Below are positions 49,314 to 60,346 of a stretch of 64,000 nt of DNA, piece after piece. The notes beneath the pieces were generated by a model. It was given only the letters and a program-made list of their open reading frames with translations, did no database searches and had not been told where the DNA came from. Origin of the DNA: Pagrus major (taxonomy: Eukaryota > Chordata > Actinopteri > Spariformes > Sparidae); NCBI RefSeq assembly GCF_040436345.1, contig NC_133238.1, positions 10,976,150 through 11,040,149 on the forward strand. Direction: 5' to 3'. The translations under genes were made by a program, and so were the position numbers. Every line of letters begins with the position of its first letter. Position 1 is the stretch's first letter.

Positions 49314-50106
49314 CAGACCTGGAGCTGTTGTTCCCCGCAGCGCCCACCGCTCCCATCACAGTTGTGACGGTCACACAGCGAGGCGGTCGGTTTGAGGAGG
49401 AGCCAGCAGAGCAGGACAGAGAGCAGCTGCTGCACAGAGTGAGTCCTGTCACGTTTCATTATTATTATTATCATTAGCTTAGATAACATCATTGACGAGA
49501 TGTTGACACAGTTGCCGACTGCGTTTTGTTTCTCCTCGCTGCAGTTCGTGAGCGGTGCAAAGGAAATGTGCTTCTCGCTGTGGACTGCAGGCTACTGGGC
49601 AGACTTCATTGACCCAACAACAGGAGCAGCTGTGAGTTCTCCTCTGTGTGTAGTGATTTCTAATTTACTGTGAATACCAGGGGAAACGTAACGTAGATCT
49701 TGTTACAACCTGAAACGACTTAATGTATTGCAGCTAATGCGAAATGCAGAAGAAGGCATGAATGAGAGCTGTCCACTTGTGATTGGCTCACTCAGGACGC
49801 TGTTAATGCCAGATGTAAACAGGCTCAGAGAAACATCTGTGAATATAAAGGTCCAGTTCATCACCATCACCTTGTGTTCCCCAACAGTTCTTCGCATCTA
49901 CTTCAAGTCACACCTCACTGCGAACAGAAGAGGAGCTGAGAAATCTGGGCTTCCACATCGAAGCGTCCGGCTCGTGCACAGTCATCCGCCACATCCTGGG
50001 AGGAACGCCTTTGTTCGTGGGGGCTGTTTTCACCAGCGCACCTACTCACAGCGCCGCCGTGGCGAGACTACAAGGACTTTCAAATGAACTCGATGATGAG
50101 GAATAG
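47465..50106 (+). CDS. mmadhc: Cobalamin trafficking protein CblD (MMADHC), complete
   Basis: MMADHC works with MMACHC to route cobalamin either to cytosolic methionine synthase or to mitochondrial methylmalonyl-CoA mutase. Coding exons, all with GT-AG borders and matching phases, are 47465-47476, 48312-48453, 48688-48905, 49093-49198, 49317-49438, 49545-49631 and 49888-50106. They give 301 residues; human MMADHC has 296. The untranslated start of the first of these exons begins at 47432. Residues 1-45 are rich in Arg, Ala and Ser and poor in acidic residues, as in a mitochondrial leader. [20 protein letters not shown] (57-76) and the motif GYWADFID are near-identical to the family, from memory. 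The C-terminal domain (about 125-290) is the MMACHC-binding, nitroreductase-like part, with [18 protein letters not shown] near its end. The tail NELDDEE extends beyond the human end. The only oddity is a TG microsatellite directly on the acceptor of the exon at 49317. Confidence 0.97.
47598..47890 (+). repeat. Dispersed repeat (AGGGCTGCAACT type) in mmadhc intron 2, split by (TA)32
   Basis: The segment begins AGGGCTGCAACTCACAGTTA, then a TCGATTGATTTGTCGATCCG-like stretch, which is a common start of a fish repeat. It is interrupted at 47755-47818 by 32 uninterrupted TA units and resumes with AGATATTCAGATTGATGTCA. The TA run is probably an expanded simple repeat within the element. Confidence 0.7.
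47755..47818. repeat. (TA)32 microsatellite
   Basis: Sixty-four bases of uninterrupted TA inside mmadhc intron 2. Such runs are unstable, can form cruciforms, and are often mis-sized in assemblies. Confidence 0.97.
49285..49312 (+). repeat. (TG)14 abutting the mmadhc exon 6 splice acceptor
   Basis: Fourteen TG units are followed immediately by TCAG and then the coding exon at 49317. The usual polypyrimidine tract is replaced by the TG run. TG-rich (UG in RNA) tracts at an acceptor bind TDP-43 and lower exon inclusion in human CFTR exon 9. Whether that happens here is inference. Confidence 0.95.
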
Positions 50107-50131
50107 GTTGTTTTGCTTTATTTAATAATCC

Positions 50132-50137
50132 AATAAA
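50132..50137 (+). terminator. mmadhc: Possible proximal poly(A) signal of mmadhc
   Basis: Canonical AATAAA 25 bases after the stop codon. It would give a very short 3' UTR. Confidence 0.4.
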
Positions 50138-50655
50138 TCCAAACACAAGGCTTCTATTTATGACTTGCAGAGCTTGGTGTATGGTGGTGTCAGTCGAAGG
50201 TTGTGCAGAGTTTGTCTTACTGTAACAAGGACCTGACTGAGACTCTAATGTAAACCTCAATGCTGTGCTGACTGGTAAGAGGTGACATGTCAGCCCGGTC
50301 TATCCTGCACCACATCCAGGGAGCAACACACACTCGGTGCAGTGGGAAGGCTTCTGACTACAAATGAAAGGCTTTTCAAGATGTTTGAAAAGCTTCTATG
50401 TTAACACTTTATCTGTGTTTTATTATAAAAGGATCATGGATTTGAAATGGTCTGAAGCAGCTGTTGGAAGCAAATGTGAAAAGATTCAGATTCTTGAGAT
50501 CTTCAGATAAGATTCTTGCTGAATGATATCAGGGCAATAACCTGTCATACAGACATGTACAGGATTGTTTTCCTGTTGCACAGGATGTAAAGAAATGTGG
50601 ATACTGTTCCAGTTTGAAGCAACAAATTGTGACAGAACTCAGAACCTGCTGAACA

Positions 50656-50661
50656 AATAAA
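50656..50661 (+). terminator. mmadhc: Probable distal poly(A) signal of mmadhc
   Basis: AATAAA within GAACAAATAAAGTGACATC, followed by a TG/T-rich stretch (TTCCTGTTGATGTGAGTGTGTG). That is the usual downstream element, so this site looks stronger than the one at 50132 and gives a 3' UTR of about 570 bases. Confidence 0.55.
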
Positions 50662-51918
50662 GTGACATCTCATCACGGTGCTAAGACGCTGTACTTCCTG
50701 TTGATGTGAGTGTGTGCTCCTTCACGGACAGTTCACCTCGTTCTGTCCGATTTTAGTTTGTTAATATGCATTTTTTAAAACAGTTTTTTCTTCATCTGTG
50801 AGCAACTAAACTAACAACGCTGAACTGCTGCATCAGGAGGTTTCAACATCAAGTCAAAACTGCTCCACCTACAGGGTGCCATGTTCCTTTCTCTCACAAT
50901 ATCCAGTCAGACTTTTGTGTCATTGAGCATTTTATTTAATCTGCAATCAAAATCTCGTCTGTGTCCTACGTGTTGGTGTCCATCTGTAAATTCAGCTTGT
51001 GTATGAATAGGAGGCAGAAAGAGTTATGGCTATTTGTCGCCATCTGGTGGTTGATTTGATTCACTGTGGACAGGTTGGCTTAAATCCTCAACTTGATAAA
51101 GGATAAAGGTTATTCTATGACTGATAATAAATGACAAGAGTTTTAATAATAACCATTTTTTCTATTTTTTTATTAGCATTAGCAGATGTTTGGACTTTTT
51201 AATAGCCTATTTCTTTCTTAAAGGTGCAATATGTAAGATTTTAAGTTGATAAAAATCCACTAAATCAACAGAATGTGAAGAAATAACAGCTTTGACATTA
51301 CAACATATATGTATTGTGTTGCAGAGCTATCTACTGAAGTTAGCATGATGCCCAGCTAACCCTGGCCTGCCCTGGTCCAACATGTGGCCAATTCTTACAT
51401 ATCGCACCTTTAATTGCATCCCTCTCACTTTTAAGCAGTGAAATGCTGAAAGAACACTAAAAAAACTGAACTGAAAACATAAAATTAGCGCAGACAAGTC
51501 CGCCGAGTCATCATGTCTCAAGTCAAATCAGGTCACAAATCTTTTAACCTTTACGTTTAAGTCTAGTCTCAAGTCATAAAAACTCAAAACAGTGCATTTA
51601 TGTCATGTAATGCCTCATCACAGTAAACCATATATATCATAAATATAATTATTACATACAACAAACAAGATGATTTCACAGGCCATTTAATAAAGACAAA
51701 ACCTCAGACAAACACAGACATGATTTAACAATAACAGACTCGTAATAATACTGGCACTTAGTATAAATAAATTACAAAAAAGCTTAAACATAATGTAAAT
51801 ATTGTCTGACAGGAGGAAAAAAACCTAATTTAAATGGAATATAGTGCAGAAGTGACAGGCTTAGATGAAGGTTGTCAGTTTTCTATCTTCAGACATCCAG
51901 TTAAACCGTTTCTCCTTC
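50662..51918. other. Spacer between the 3' ends of mmadhc and lypd6
   Basis: The two genes converge here. The spacer probably holds the lypd6 3' UTR on the minus strand and includes one MITE-like element (51218-51413). No other gene is seen. Confidence 0.6.
51218..51413 (+). mobile_element. MITE-like element, AAGGTGCAATATGTAAG type, short copy
   Basis: The left end TTAAAGGTGCAATATGTAAG and the right end CTTACATATCGCACCTTTAA are inverted repeats of 20 bp with one mismatch. Compared with the 277-bp copy at 29.4 kb it is internally deleted to 196 bp, including most of the GCTAGC core. Both ends carry TTAA. Confidence 0.82.
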
Positions 51919-54628
51919 TCAAACATGTCCAGCTGTGAAGATACTGACGATGACGACGCTGAGGTAGCTCAGTGCCGAAGGAAAAACCCGTCTGCTCGAG
52001 CCAACCAGAGGAGAAGTGGAGGAGAAAACGGCGCTGCTCTCGTTCCTCGGCACCAGAACGTTGCAGATGTTCCCCTCGCAGCACGATGAGCACACCTGAT
52101 GGATGAGAGTAAAGTAAAAGTTACCTGTGAGGTTGAGGATGCTGATGCAGTTTAATCCAGAGGCACCACTTACCTGATAGCCGTTATCAGTGACAGCAGC
52201 ACAGCCGGTAAACTGACAGTCCTGCAGGCTCACACAACGCTTGGTCACAGACACACTGTCGCCATGGTTATCCATCATGTGGAGTGTGTAACAGTATCTG
52301 GCATCTGGAAGACACGAAGAGCTGTCAGTTCTGGATTATTTTACACAACTCTCCTTAATATTTTAGAAAGATTACAGAGTTTGATGCACCAAAATTCCTC
52401 TCTGATAATCCGATGAGACTGATCCATACCAGGCCGAAAACAGCACCCAATATTATAAAGTGTTAAAGGAGCATTTCACCCAAAAATGAATATTCAGTCC
52501 CCATCTACTTCAGTTGTTTAGAAGAATGCTGCAACTCTGTTTCGCTGTGAAGCTCCAGAAATGTTTTGTGAACTACGAAACGTCAAATAACCAAATCGAG
52601 TCGTCGGGGAAGTAAGTAAGAAGAAGAAGTGAGAAAAAGCTGACGTACCTTTTGGACAGTAAACATCTGGCGCCCAGCGATTACACTCATAGTTATCTGC
52701 AGCGTCTTCACACGTGAAGCACTTGAAGCCACCTGGATGAGGTGTAGCTGTGGAGGACAGACAGACGGACTTCAGTACTCTGAGCTATGAACTGTCTTAT
52801 CTCTTGAAACGTTCCTTTGCAGTGGTTGCTTCAGGCTCAACAGATCAACCTCACCGCTGCACCTGTCCTCGCTCTTTTATCATTTTGAGGTGCAGGTGAG
52901 TCAGTTCCCTCCAAGAACTCTGCCCGCTGCTACTTATCGTCTCTTTGTCCATCTCCCCTTTCAGGTCCTTATCACTCTTCTCCCCATGTTTCTCACAGCC
53001 AAAGAGACAGCTGGGCCTCTGCTTAAACAAGTGTTCAGGTATCTTGTGTCAGAGTTCTGCAGCCTTCTTTGTACTTTCTCCTCAGGTTTCTATCTCCGTT
53101 CAGAATCTCAAATCTAAATCAGTTCTGTCATCTTTCCAGTGTCCATTTGGTTATCCAACCCCTCTGTTTCCTGAGCAGGAAATGAGAGGTCAGCTTCCCA
53201 CTATGCCCTCCTCGGTACCTCCATCTGCTACCAGAGGACCACCGACTGCTGTCGTACCCCAGCCCCATGCTATTACCCGGGGCCGAAGGTCTGGCTGTCC
53301 ATCTGCGATCACCCTCTGAGGGTGGAGTCTCACAAGTGGGTGCCTCAGTTTGTGGGGCCCAAAGTGTTTAATCCACTTTAGTCCACTGTTGTAGCTGCTG
53401 TATGTTGTTTACAAATGAGTGTGAGACTTATTGAAACTTTTTCTGTATGTGTACTATGATATCTGTTATACTAATATTTGTACTTAGTTTCGTACAAATG
53501 TGCATAACCTGAAGAATCTGTAATTACCTAAGGTGTCCACACCAGCTTGTAGTCCGATTGGTCAGCCACACTATTGTTGTCTTATTTCTTTATTAATGTG
53601 ATTGCTGATTCAGCAAGAAAAGCAATAAATCTGAAGCCTGCTGGCGTGATGCAATGGCCGTCTCAGAAACAAGCCCACAGTCTGGGACAACTACAAAACA
53701 CTGTTTGCCATTCTCATGACCCATGTGACGGATGTTGTCAAGTTCTTACATAAAAGATTTTGTTTTCCAGACAGTAACTCTGAATAATCATCTGTTTACT
53801 GAACTGCTCTAACACGGCGATCAAACAAGGAGCTGTTTGGTCGTCCCCTTGGCAAGAATCATATCTGTACTGGGAATCAGGCCGTGTTTTAGCTCAGACA
53901 GCTACAGGTCTCCGGGTCAGCCACCGTTCAATCACAAGGACAAAGCCTGTTACTTACCAGACAGAGACACACACATACACACAATTACATTCTAAGTTTC
54001 CAAATCTTTTGTGTCATAACCTGTTGGAGGATTCGAACACGTGGTTTCAGGAATTCAAAAACAGGGAAACAGAAACTACAATGTCTCCAAACAACTGCTT
54101 AAGCACGAACGATTGCATGAACTTGAAGAATGAGTTTCTGGAACTTGGAGGATCTTAAAACTAAATATGTGCTTCATTATCATGATCCAAAGTAAATGTA
54201 TTTCTCATCTTAAGTAACTGAAACATAATTAATTTAGTAGAAATCTACATTTACTGTTAATGAGACAAAGAGTCTACAGCCTAGCTGGCTGCTCTGTGAC
54301 TGTGTGTACTTAGTGCTTTCAGCTAAATGCTAACGTCAGCGTACTGACATGCAATTGGCATTTCCTCCTCTAGATGTTGAGATATTTCCATCTGAAGCAA
54401 AGTTGTCATCCATGTGGTTTGCTACAAACAAACACCTCTGGGAATATGGTTTACACACACAGCTCACACACAAAACACACATTACGTTAATAGTAATATT
54501 ATGTCCTTACTTGAGGGATGCAGCAGGATGATGTCCGTCATGGTGAAGTCCCGTGACTGGACAGTTTCCAGCCAGTCAGCGATGCTGGTCATTAGCAGGA
54601 CCCAGGCCACTGTTGGCCAGGCGTCCAT
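51919..54628 (-). CDS. lypd6: Ly6/PLAUR domain-containing protein 6, complete
   Basis: LYPD6 is a GPI-anchored Ly6 protein; family members are reported to enhance Wnt/beta-catenin signalling through LRP6 and to modulate nicotinic receptors. Coding exons on the minus strand are 54511-54628, 52649-52747, 52174-52304 and 51919-52095. All borders are GT-AG and phases match, giving 174 residues (human 171). Residues 1-24 form the signal peptide, followed by [20 protein letters not shown]. The LU domain runs from Cys49 to Asn128 with twelve cysteines, including [20 protein letters not shown] and the closing [14 protein letters not shown] (134-136) is a potential N-glycosylation site. The C-terminal hydrophobic [18 protein letters not shown] after a small-residue GSS stretch fits a GPI-attachment signal. 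The linker and the [15 protein letters not shown] stretch match LYPD6 better than the paralogue LYPD6B. Confidence 0.95.
52470..52640 (+). repeat. Dispersed fish repeat (AAAGGAGCATTTCACCCAAAAATGAA) in lypd6 intron
   Basis: The start reads TTAAAGGAGCATTTCACCCA, then CCCATCTACTTCAGTTGTTT and AAGCTCCAGAAATGTTTTGT. The same family occurs reversed at 60.63-60.95 kb, where CTTCACTGTAAAAAAGTGTT and GAACTGAAGTAGATGGGGAC are found. Non-coding. Confidence 0.6.
52748..54510 (-). other. lypd6: lypd6 intron between first and second coding exons
   Basis: A 1.8-kb intron. It contains a degenerate Ty3/gypsy fragment at 53.2 kb and a short TTAGCATGCTAACA-type fragment at 54.31-54.35 kb. Nothing else is recognised. 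Confidence 0.7.
53150..53370 (+). pseudogene. Degenerate Ty3/gypsy retrotransposon fragment (integrase C-terminal end)
   Basis: In one frame around 53287-53370 the plus strand reads KVWLS, then LRVES and FVGP. This is the spacing of the conserved KVWLS...LRVES...L.P.FVGP segment at the C-terminal end of gypsy integrases. Just upstream, CCCATGCTATTACCCGGGG resembles the preceding AP.YYPG stretch but in a shifted frame. No other pol domains, LTRs or long open frame are seen, so this is a short, frameshifted relic inside the lypd6 intron. Confidence 0.6.
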
Positions 54629-55502
54629 CTTTGGTCCAATGTACTTTCATGCACTCTTCTGTTTGGGCAGGAAAACACTGTGGGAGAGAAGGGAACATAA
54701 GCAGCTGAAACACACCACAGGGGCTAGGTTCAAATAAATCCCCAGGTAGGGTACCTTAAAATTGAGTAACCAGTGATAATCCAATTTGCAGAATATATAA
54801 GAATGAGGGTACACTTGATGATGATTTTCCTGTTGTAGTACTTACTGTGCGACTTTGATAAATAGATGTTAAATGAATGCAACTTAAAATAAACTTAAAA
54901 AGATGCGTATATGTCTTTTTTCCACAGCTGCCACAAATGAGGAATATGAAAATAAATGTCTTCTGGAAAGAATACTTCAAAGCCTAATGATAGAAATAAT
55001 TCATCTATAAATGTGATCAGCTGTGCGCTGCTCCTGCTGTGACCCTGCTTCATTATTTAAATGTCAAAGGGAACCCTTCCAGAGTACCCGAAGCTTTAAC
55101 TCTTAGCATCCATCCCCGCATTTGAGTAATTTCCTGACAAAGGACTGGACGACATTATAACTAATAACACTGTCACTTCTGACATAAACGTGATTTATGT
55201 TTCAATTACAAGCCCCCCTTTGCCCTCAGGGAATTTAGCCATTAGCCCTCGCTTCCCAAATGTGTTTTTTTTTTGTCATGCAGTGGGCCATTCATTGGTA
55301 AAGCCAAGTCAGCACATGTATTGTCTTTTACTCTGTCTCCTTTAAAGTGGATATTGCAACAGCAGGTCTTGCTCAAGGAGGAAATGTTACTTCCAAATCA
55401 GTTCCTTGGTTAAAAAGATTCACTGCCCCATTAATAAATCGGCCAGTGTTGGCTCGTTGGAGAAGGAAATTAAGATCAGAGTCAGTGTGGAGCCGTTGAT
55501 GC

Positions 55503-55538
55503 AGTTGATGTCACTTTGAAAGTTGATGTCACTTTGAA
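55503..55538. repeat. Perfect 18-bp tandem doublet
   Basis: AGTTGATGTCACTTTGAA occurs twice head to tail without a mismatch, suggesting recent slippage duplication. Confidence 0.9.
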
Positions 55539-56903
55539 AAAAAGAGAATTAATGTTGTTTGTAAATAACATACAAACTTAATTAATAATTCAGGCTGACT
55601 GACATTGACTTCCCCAGAGCCACACGCTCGTGTAGCTGAAAGAGTGAAGCTGGTAAACCTTTAAGACTACAGCCTGAGGTAATAGATACAATGGTTTACA
55701 GCGAGGATTAAGAAATCCCTTCGAGAACACACATTCCTTATCGTGAGACTGACTTTGTTGAGAAATTCAAGAATGATCCTCTAAGCTGCCGTGTTAATCC
55801 TTTGAAACATCTCTAAATCAGGTGTAACTGTGGTCATCTGTGTGCAGCGGGAAACAATTTGTCTTCATTTCCAGACTCCAAAGGAGGATTTAACAAGTCA
55901 GTGACGATCATATACTGTAGGAAATAACTATGCAACGTGAACCTGTCTCCAGTGACTAAAGGTTTAAAACGCATACAGAATATCCGACAGCTTATTACTT
56001 TGAACGGGTCGTGAGGATACTGTGACATTTCAGCGCCAGCAGATCAAATAAACTATAAGAGGGAGCATTCGTATTCACAAAAATGTGAGTTTTTTGTCAC
56101 TATATGTTAGAGACACAACACCTGAGTGCCCTTAGATCATAAAGATTAAAGCAGTGTGTAATTAGTATCTGTTACAGCAATTATTTCCATTATTATTAAC
56201 ATCTATCTATCTAAGTTGTTTTCAGTGATGACATCTCACAGTATTCAGTTCAGCTGCAGTCCAGGCAGAGCACTCTCTAGAAAATGCTCTCCTTAGATTC
56301 ACTGAGACGTCAGTCAATGAATTAAATAGCAGATGACCTGGTTTTGCCTCTGAATTGAGATCAGTAGATATTTGTGTAAGATCAGCGATGAGTTCAGATG
56401 CCTCTGACTCTATTTCATGTTCTGTCCTCAGGCACTGCGCCGGCTGTATGGTTGTAAACGCTTGTTTTCTTTGCATTATGCATGCCCCAATAAAGCTGAT
56501 CCATGTCCTTGCTTCAGACCAAATAACCATACTGTATGCTACTCTATACAGCATACTCTGAATCTTGGTGTTAAAGGCTCTGATTATTCAGTTTAAAGTA
56601 AAAAAATAAATATACAATAACATTGAATATGTAGGCAATGTATTATGAAGAAATGTACTCATTACACAACATTTATATGAATGCTCTGTGTTGACTGCTG
56701 ACATTTCACCAGGTTAACTTGAGCTTTCGGAGTTGTTATGTGCGTTTGTCACCATTTTTCAGCACCTGAGGAACGAATAGCCTAATCTTTAGCAAATTGA
56801 AAGCTTAGCGAACACAAGTTATTTGTTTCGATGCTTACTCTAATTTTAAAATTGCATCATTAAAACAATCCTCCTCTTATATTTCGTTGCCTTTGGTCCA
56901 TTA

Positions 56904-57360
56904 GAGAAACTAATGAACACAACCAGAAATGTATGGAGCCCAAATGTACGTCTTTGTGATGTATACCATTAGCTTGCGCAACTGTTAGCTTAGTCTTTGT
57001 GCTTCAACACCAGCAGTTCCATGTGTTAACCTAGCTTGCACTACAGTCGTCCTCTCTTTATTTGCATGTTGGTCTATGGGAGAAACTAATGAACACAACC
57101 AGAAATGTCTAGAACCCAAATTTGCGTCTTTGTGACGTTGACCGTTAGCTTAGACTACCGTGAGATTAGCTGTTGTGCGTCAAAACCACAAGTTCAACAT
57201 TTTTCAAGCTAGCTTGCACTACATTTTTGACATGTAATGACAATGGGAGAAACTAATGAACACAAACAGAAAAGTGTCATTGTGATGTATACCGTTAGCA
57301 TACACTTCTGTTAGCTTAGTCGCTGTGCCGTTCAAATTTTTAGCCCTAGCTTGCACTACA
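56904..57360. repeat. Three tandem copies of a ~170-bp unit
   Basis: GAGAAACTAATGAACACAA starts units at 56904, 57080 and 57247 (spacing 176 and 167). Each continues with AGAAATGT or AGAAAAGTGT, a GTCTTTGTGA-like word, CCGTTAGC or CCATTAGC, and closes with CTAGCTTGCACTACA. Similarity appears to extend a little left of 56904 to about 56868. Unit-to-unit divergence suggests an old array. No coding capacity is conserved between units. Confidence 0.85.
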
Positions 57361-58073
57361 GAGGTTTAATTGAGCTCTGGCAATGCGGACTAATTACACA
57401 ATAGAGTATTATTTGAAACGATTCACAGAAGTCTTTCAGTCCGTGGGCTAGCATTCATTAGCGCACTGGCTACAGTACAGCTCATAATGATATGCTCCAC
57501 GCTGAAAAGGAAAACTTGAGATTAGCGCTCCAACTTTGAGCTGTCTGATAGATGCCAGGAGTAAAAATTTGTGTTGAGTGTGAGAGGCAGGAGCGGGGAT
57601 TAGGTACAAAGGCTCCCTGTTACAACTGGAGAGGGATGGAGAGGGTTTATATCACTCGCAGTTCAATCAGCACCGACCAATTCCTTCGGGGTCCCAGTTA
57701 AAAGGCCACGCCGGGCTGAAAGAATCTGAAGGAGGGCAGGTTTTTAAATCTTCCTGTCTCCCCTGACGACCGGGGATCAAGTTTGCAAATTGTGAGTGTA
57801 AAAGTTAATGAACTGTGCAGCTTCACAGCGATGTTATTAGAGATATACTGTAGGACACATCCACGGTATTTCGCAGATGTTACTGATGCGAAAAAGTTGC
57901 TCTTTTCTGTAATTTCAGGCCTGGTGCTGAACAAAAGTGCCACATTCGAAAAAGAATTGCGTTTAAAATACTGTTTTGACTCACGACCCTGCCTTTGACC
58001 TCTTCATACCAGAAATAAGCTGGATATATCTGCCGAGTCCACGGCTATAAATCAGTCAACAGAAGTTCAGAGG

Positions 58074-58280
58074 TTAAAGGGGCACTATGCGGTTTTGGAG
58101 AAGAAATTCAGAAAACCCAGAATTTTAATGTATACAAACTCAGAAATATGTATTTTTTCCATAACTGTGCTGCCTGGTGCTGTCAGGGACATCATATTTA
58201 TGACTAAAAGTCACATTAATGACGCAAAACATTGTTAATATACTGGGAAAGTGATCTTTACCCCAAACTACAATGCAACC
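58074..58280 (-). mobile_element. MITE-like element, AGGGGCACTATG type, copy 2 (reversed)
   Basis: The left end TTAAAGGGGCACTATGCGGT leads to CAAACTCAGAAATATGTATT. The right part TATGACTAAAAGTCACATTA and ACCCCAAACTACAATGCA is the reverse complement of the left part of the copy at 45.9 kb. The element is internally deleted and its right end has decayed. Confidence 0.65.
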
Positions 58281-59525
58281 AACTGTAAAAGTGATGTTTT
58301 TTTCAATGTAGATCAGGCTTGTATTGCATTTATAAGGATTAGCTTTGTTTAAAATCTCTATTTGCTTATATTCTTTAACAGAAATGAGCAGACACACAGG
58401 TTTATGAAAGTTGGGTGTTGTAAGAGGGTATGAGGATTGCATGAACCAGAAAGAGAAACAGAGAAATGGTTCAAATACCCCGAGGCCTCTGCTCAAACCC
58501 ATTCATTCAGACCTGAGTGCATCACACGCTGTACGCTAAAACAACACTGACGGCTTGACGGTTAGGTCCCACCAGCACAGCCAAACTGAATGTTAAAAAA
58601 AAATCACTAGAATAATCAGAAAGTGATCCAGGCTGCTCGAGATGGTCAAACAAAATGTCAAATCTTAAGTATTCGGTTCCCTCAGATGACGGATAATTGC
58701 TCCTTGTTGGTCATGCGTGTCAAAAGAATACTCGATTCAGATTCAGGCCACCAGGGTTGCCTTTGAAGCTCAGCCGATATCCAGCAGCTCACTTCTATCG
58801 ACCAGACACATATGGCAGGGGCTTAACTTCTGACATACCACTGCTAATGTTTTTCAGTCGGACATACATGACTGCACCCGAGAAATTACAGTAAGGTGTT
58901 GCTGAATTCTTGCGTCTTAAGCTGTTTAACACTTCACTGATGACGGAAACACCAAAGTACAGTATCATAACTTGGATATTTGATCAGACGTATGGTTGAG
59001 GTGTTGCCCGGCGGAGTTCAGCCTCCCATTGTACTCGAGTCTGTTTCTCCATCTGGGTTTTACTGAGTCACTACATGACTGTTGGATTTTTATGAGGTCC
59101 TGCTGAGCTGGCGTCTCATAAAAATGCCTGACTACTTGTTTTAAATGTTTAAAAAAAGGTAAGAACAGACCAGTGGCTCTTAATAAACGTGTTTTCACTG
59201 TGTAGTCGCCGGAAGGTTAAATATTATTTCGGTAACATGCAACCACTTGACTTCATTATGATAATTTCCATCCAGCTGATGCTTATTAAAGCCGACATCT
59301 AGTGTTCTTTAAAAATTGAATCTAATTTAATAACTTCTTAACCCTCTTTTCAGTTTATAGAGCCCAATAAAACACTTTTCTTCCTCCGGCAGCAAAGGAA
59401 GAAGTATTCACATCCTGAATCTGGGAAGTAACAAGGAGCTAGCTATTGTAATAAATGCAGTGTAATAAAAAAGTGCTATATTATATTTCCACAATATTTA
59501 TATTCAAGTTTCTTTAAAAAAGTAG

Positions 59526-59879
59526 TTAAAGGAGCACTGTGTTGTTTTGGGGAAGACATTTTAAATCAGAAGAGAAAGATCTTTTTAAGCCTAAATAAAC
59601 TAAATGAACAAACTCTCTTTGCGTTCACGACTGAATAAAGTGAATAAACAAACTGACCTTGAAGGACAACACAAGTTCATACCGTTTTACTTTGTTTATA
59701 TGTGGTGGACCCTGCCACCTTTCTAGCTTCAAACGGTGTTCTGGGGACTTTATTTTCCTCTGAGAACAGCTTGTTTGTTCACTTATGGAAAAATACATAT
59801 TTCTGAGTTTGTATTATGACCTCATTAATACTTTAAATATTAAAATTCTGAGTTTGAAACCTACATAGTGCCCCTTTAA
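59526..59879 (+). mobile_element. MITE-like element, AGGAGCACTGTG type, copy 3
   Basis: The left end TTAAAGGAGCACTGTGTTGT and the right end CTACATAGTGCCCCTTTAA are inverted repeats with a few mismatches. The interior CATACCGTTTTACTTTGTTT and GAGAACAGCTTGTTTGTTCA nearly equals that of the copy at 45.9 kb. It is 354 bp with TTAA at both ends. Confidence 0.8.
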
Positions 59880-60346
59880 GTAAACAGACTAAGTTATAGT
59901 CCACCTTACAAAAAAAACATGCACATTTCATGAATAAGCCTGTCACACAAAGTCTTCATAGACAACATATATACAGTCTGCTTCATATAAATGACATTAA
60001 TTATGGCAGAAAATACACTACACACTACGTACAAGTGATTAAAGACGTTAATTAAAACAGGATTAATAATTAAAAAGCCTATTTATGGGACTTTCCTTGC
60101 ACAATAAACACAATACAGGCTACAAAGCTAATGTTAGCAATATAAAACCCTCTGCTGTGTCAAAAAATGTTATAATATTAGATTTTCTTTCACTCTCATG
60201 CCGATTATAAAGCTCAAAATCCTTAATTAGTCTTCGCGCTGTTACAGTTGAATTAAACAGCTGAGTGATATTAATAAATTCAAACGGACTTTCACTTGAA
60301 ATATGCTGACATAAGAAGTCTACCGGACTTTTATAACACAACCTAC

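Larger units (their letters stand above)
54629..60346 (-). other. lypd6: lypd6 first intron (between non-coding exon 1 and the signal-peptide exon)
   Basis: About 5.7 kb if the GC-rich block at 60.35 kb is exon 1. Two possible acceptors, CTCCCACAG (exon from 54677) and CCCAAACAG (exon from 54658), lie just upstream of the start codon. The intron holds an 18-bp tandem doublet at 55503-55538, a three-copy tandem at 56.9-57.36 kb and two MITE-like elements. No internal gene is seen. Confidence 0.6.

Noticed and set aside
47432..50106. A CRISPR, operon or other prokaryotic reading of the clustered repeats and genes
   Set aside because: The spliced vertebrate genes and fish-type repeats make a prokaryotic interpretation untenable.
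54025..54050. GGATTCGAACACG, resembling a reverse tRNA T-loop
   Set aside because: The remaining tRNA arms are missing on either strand.
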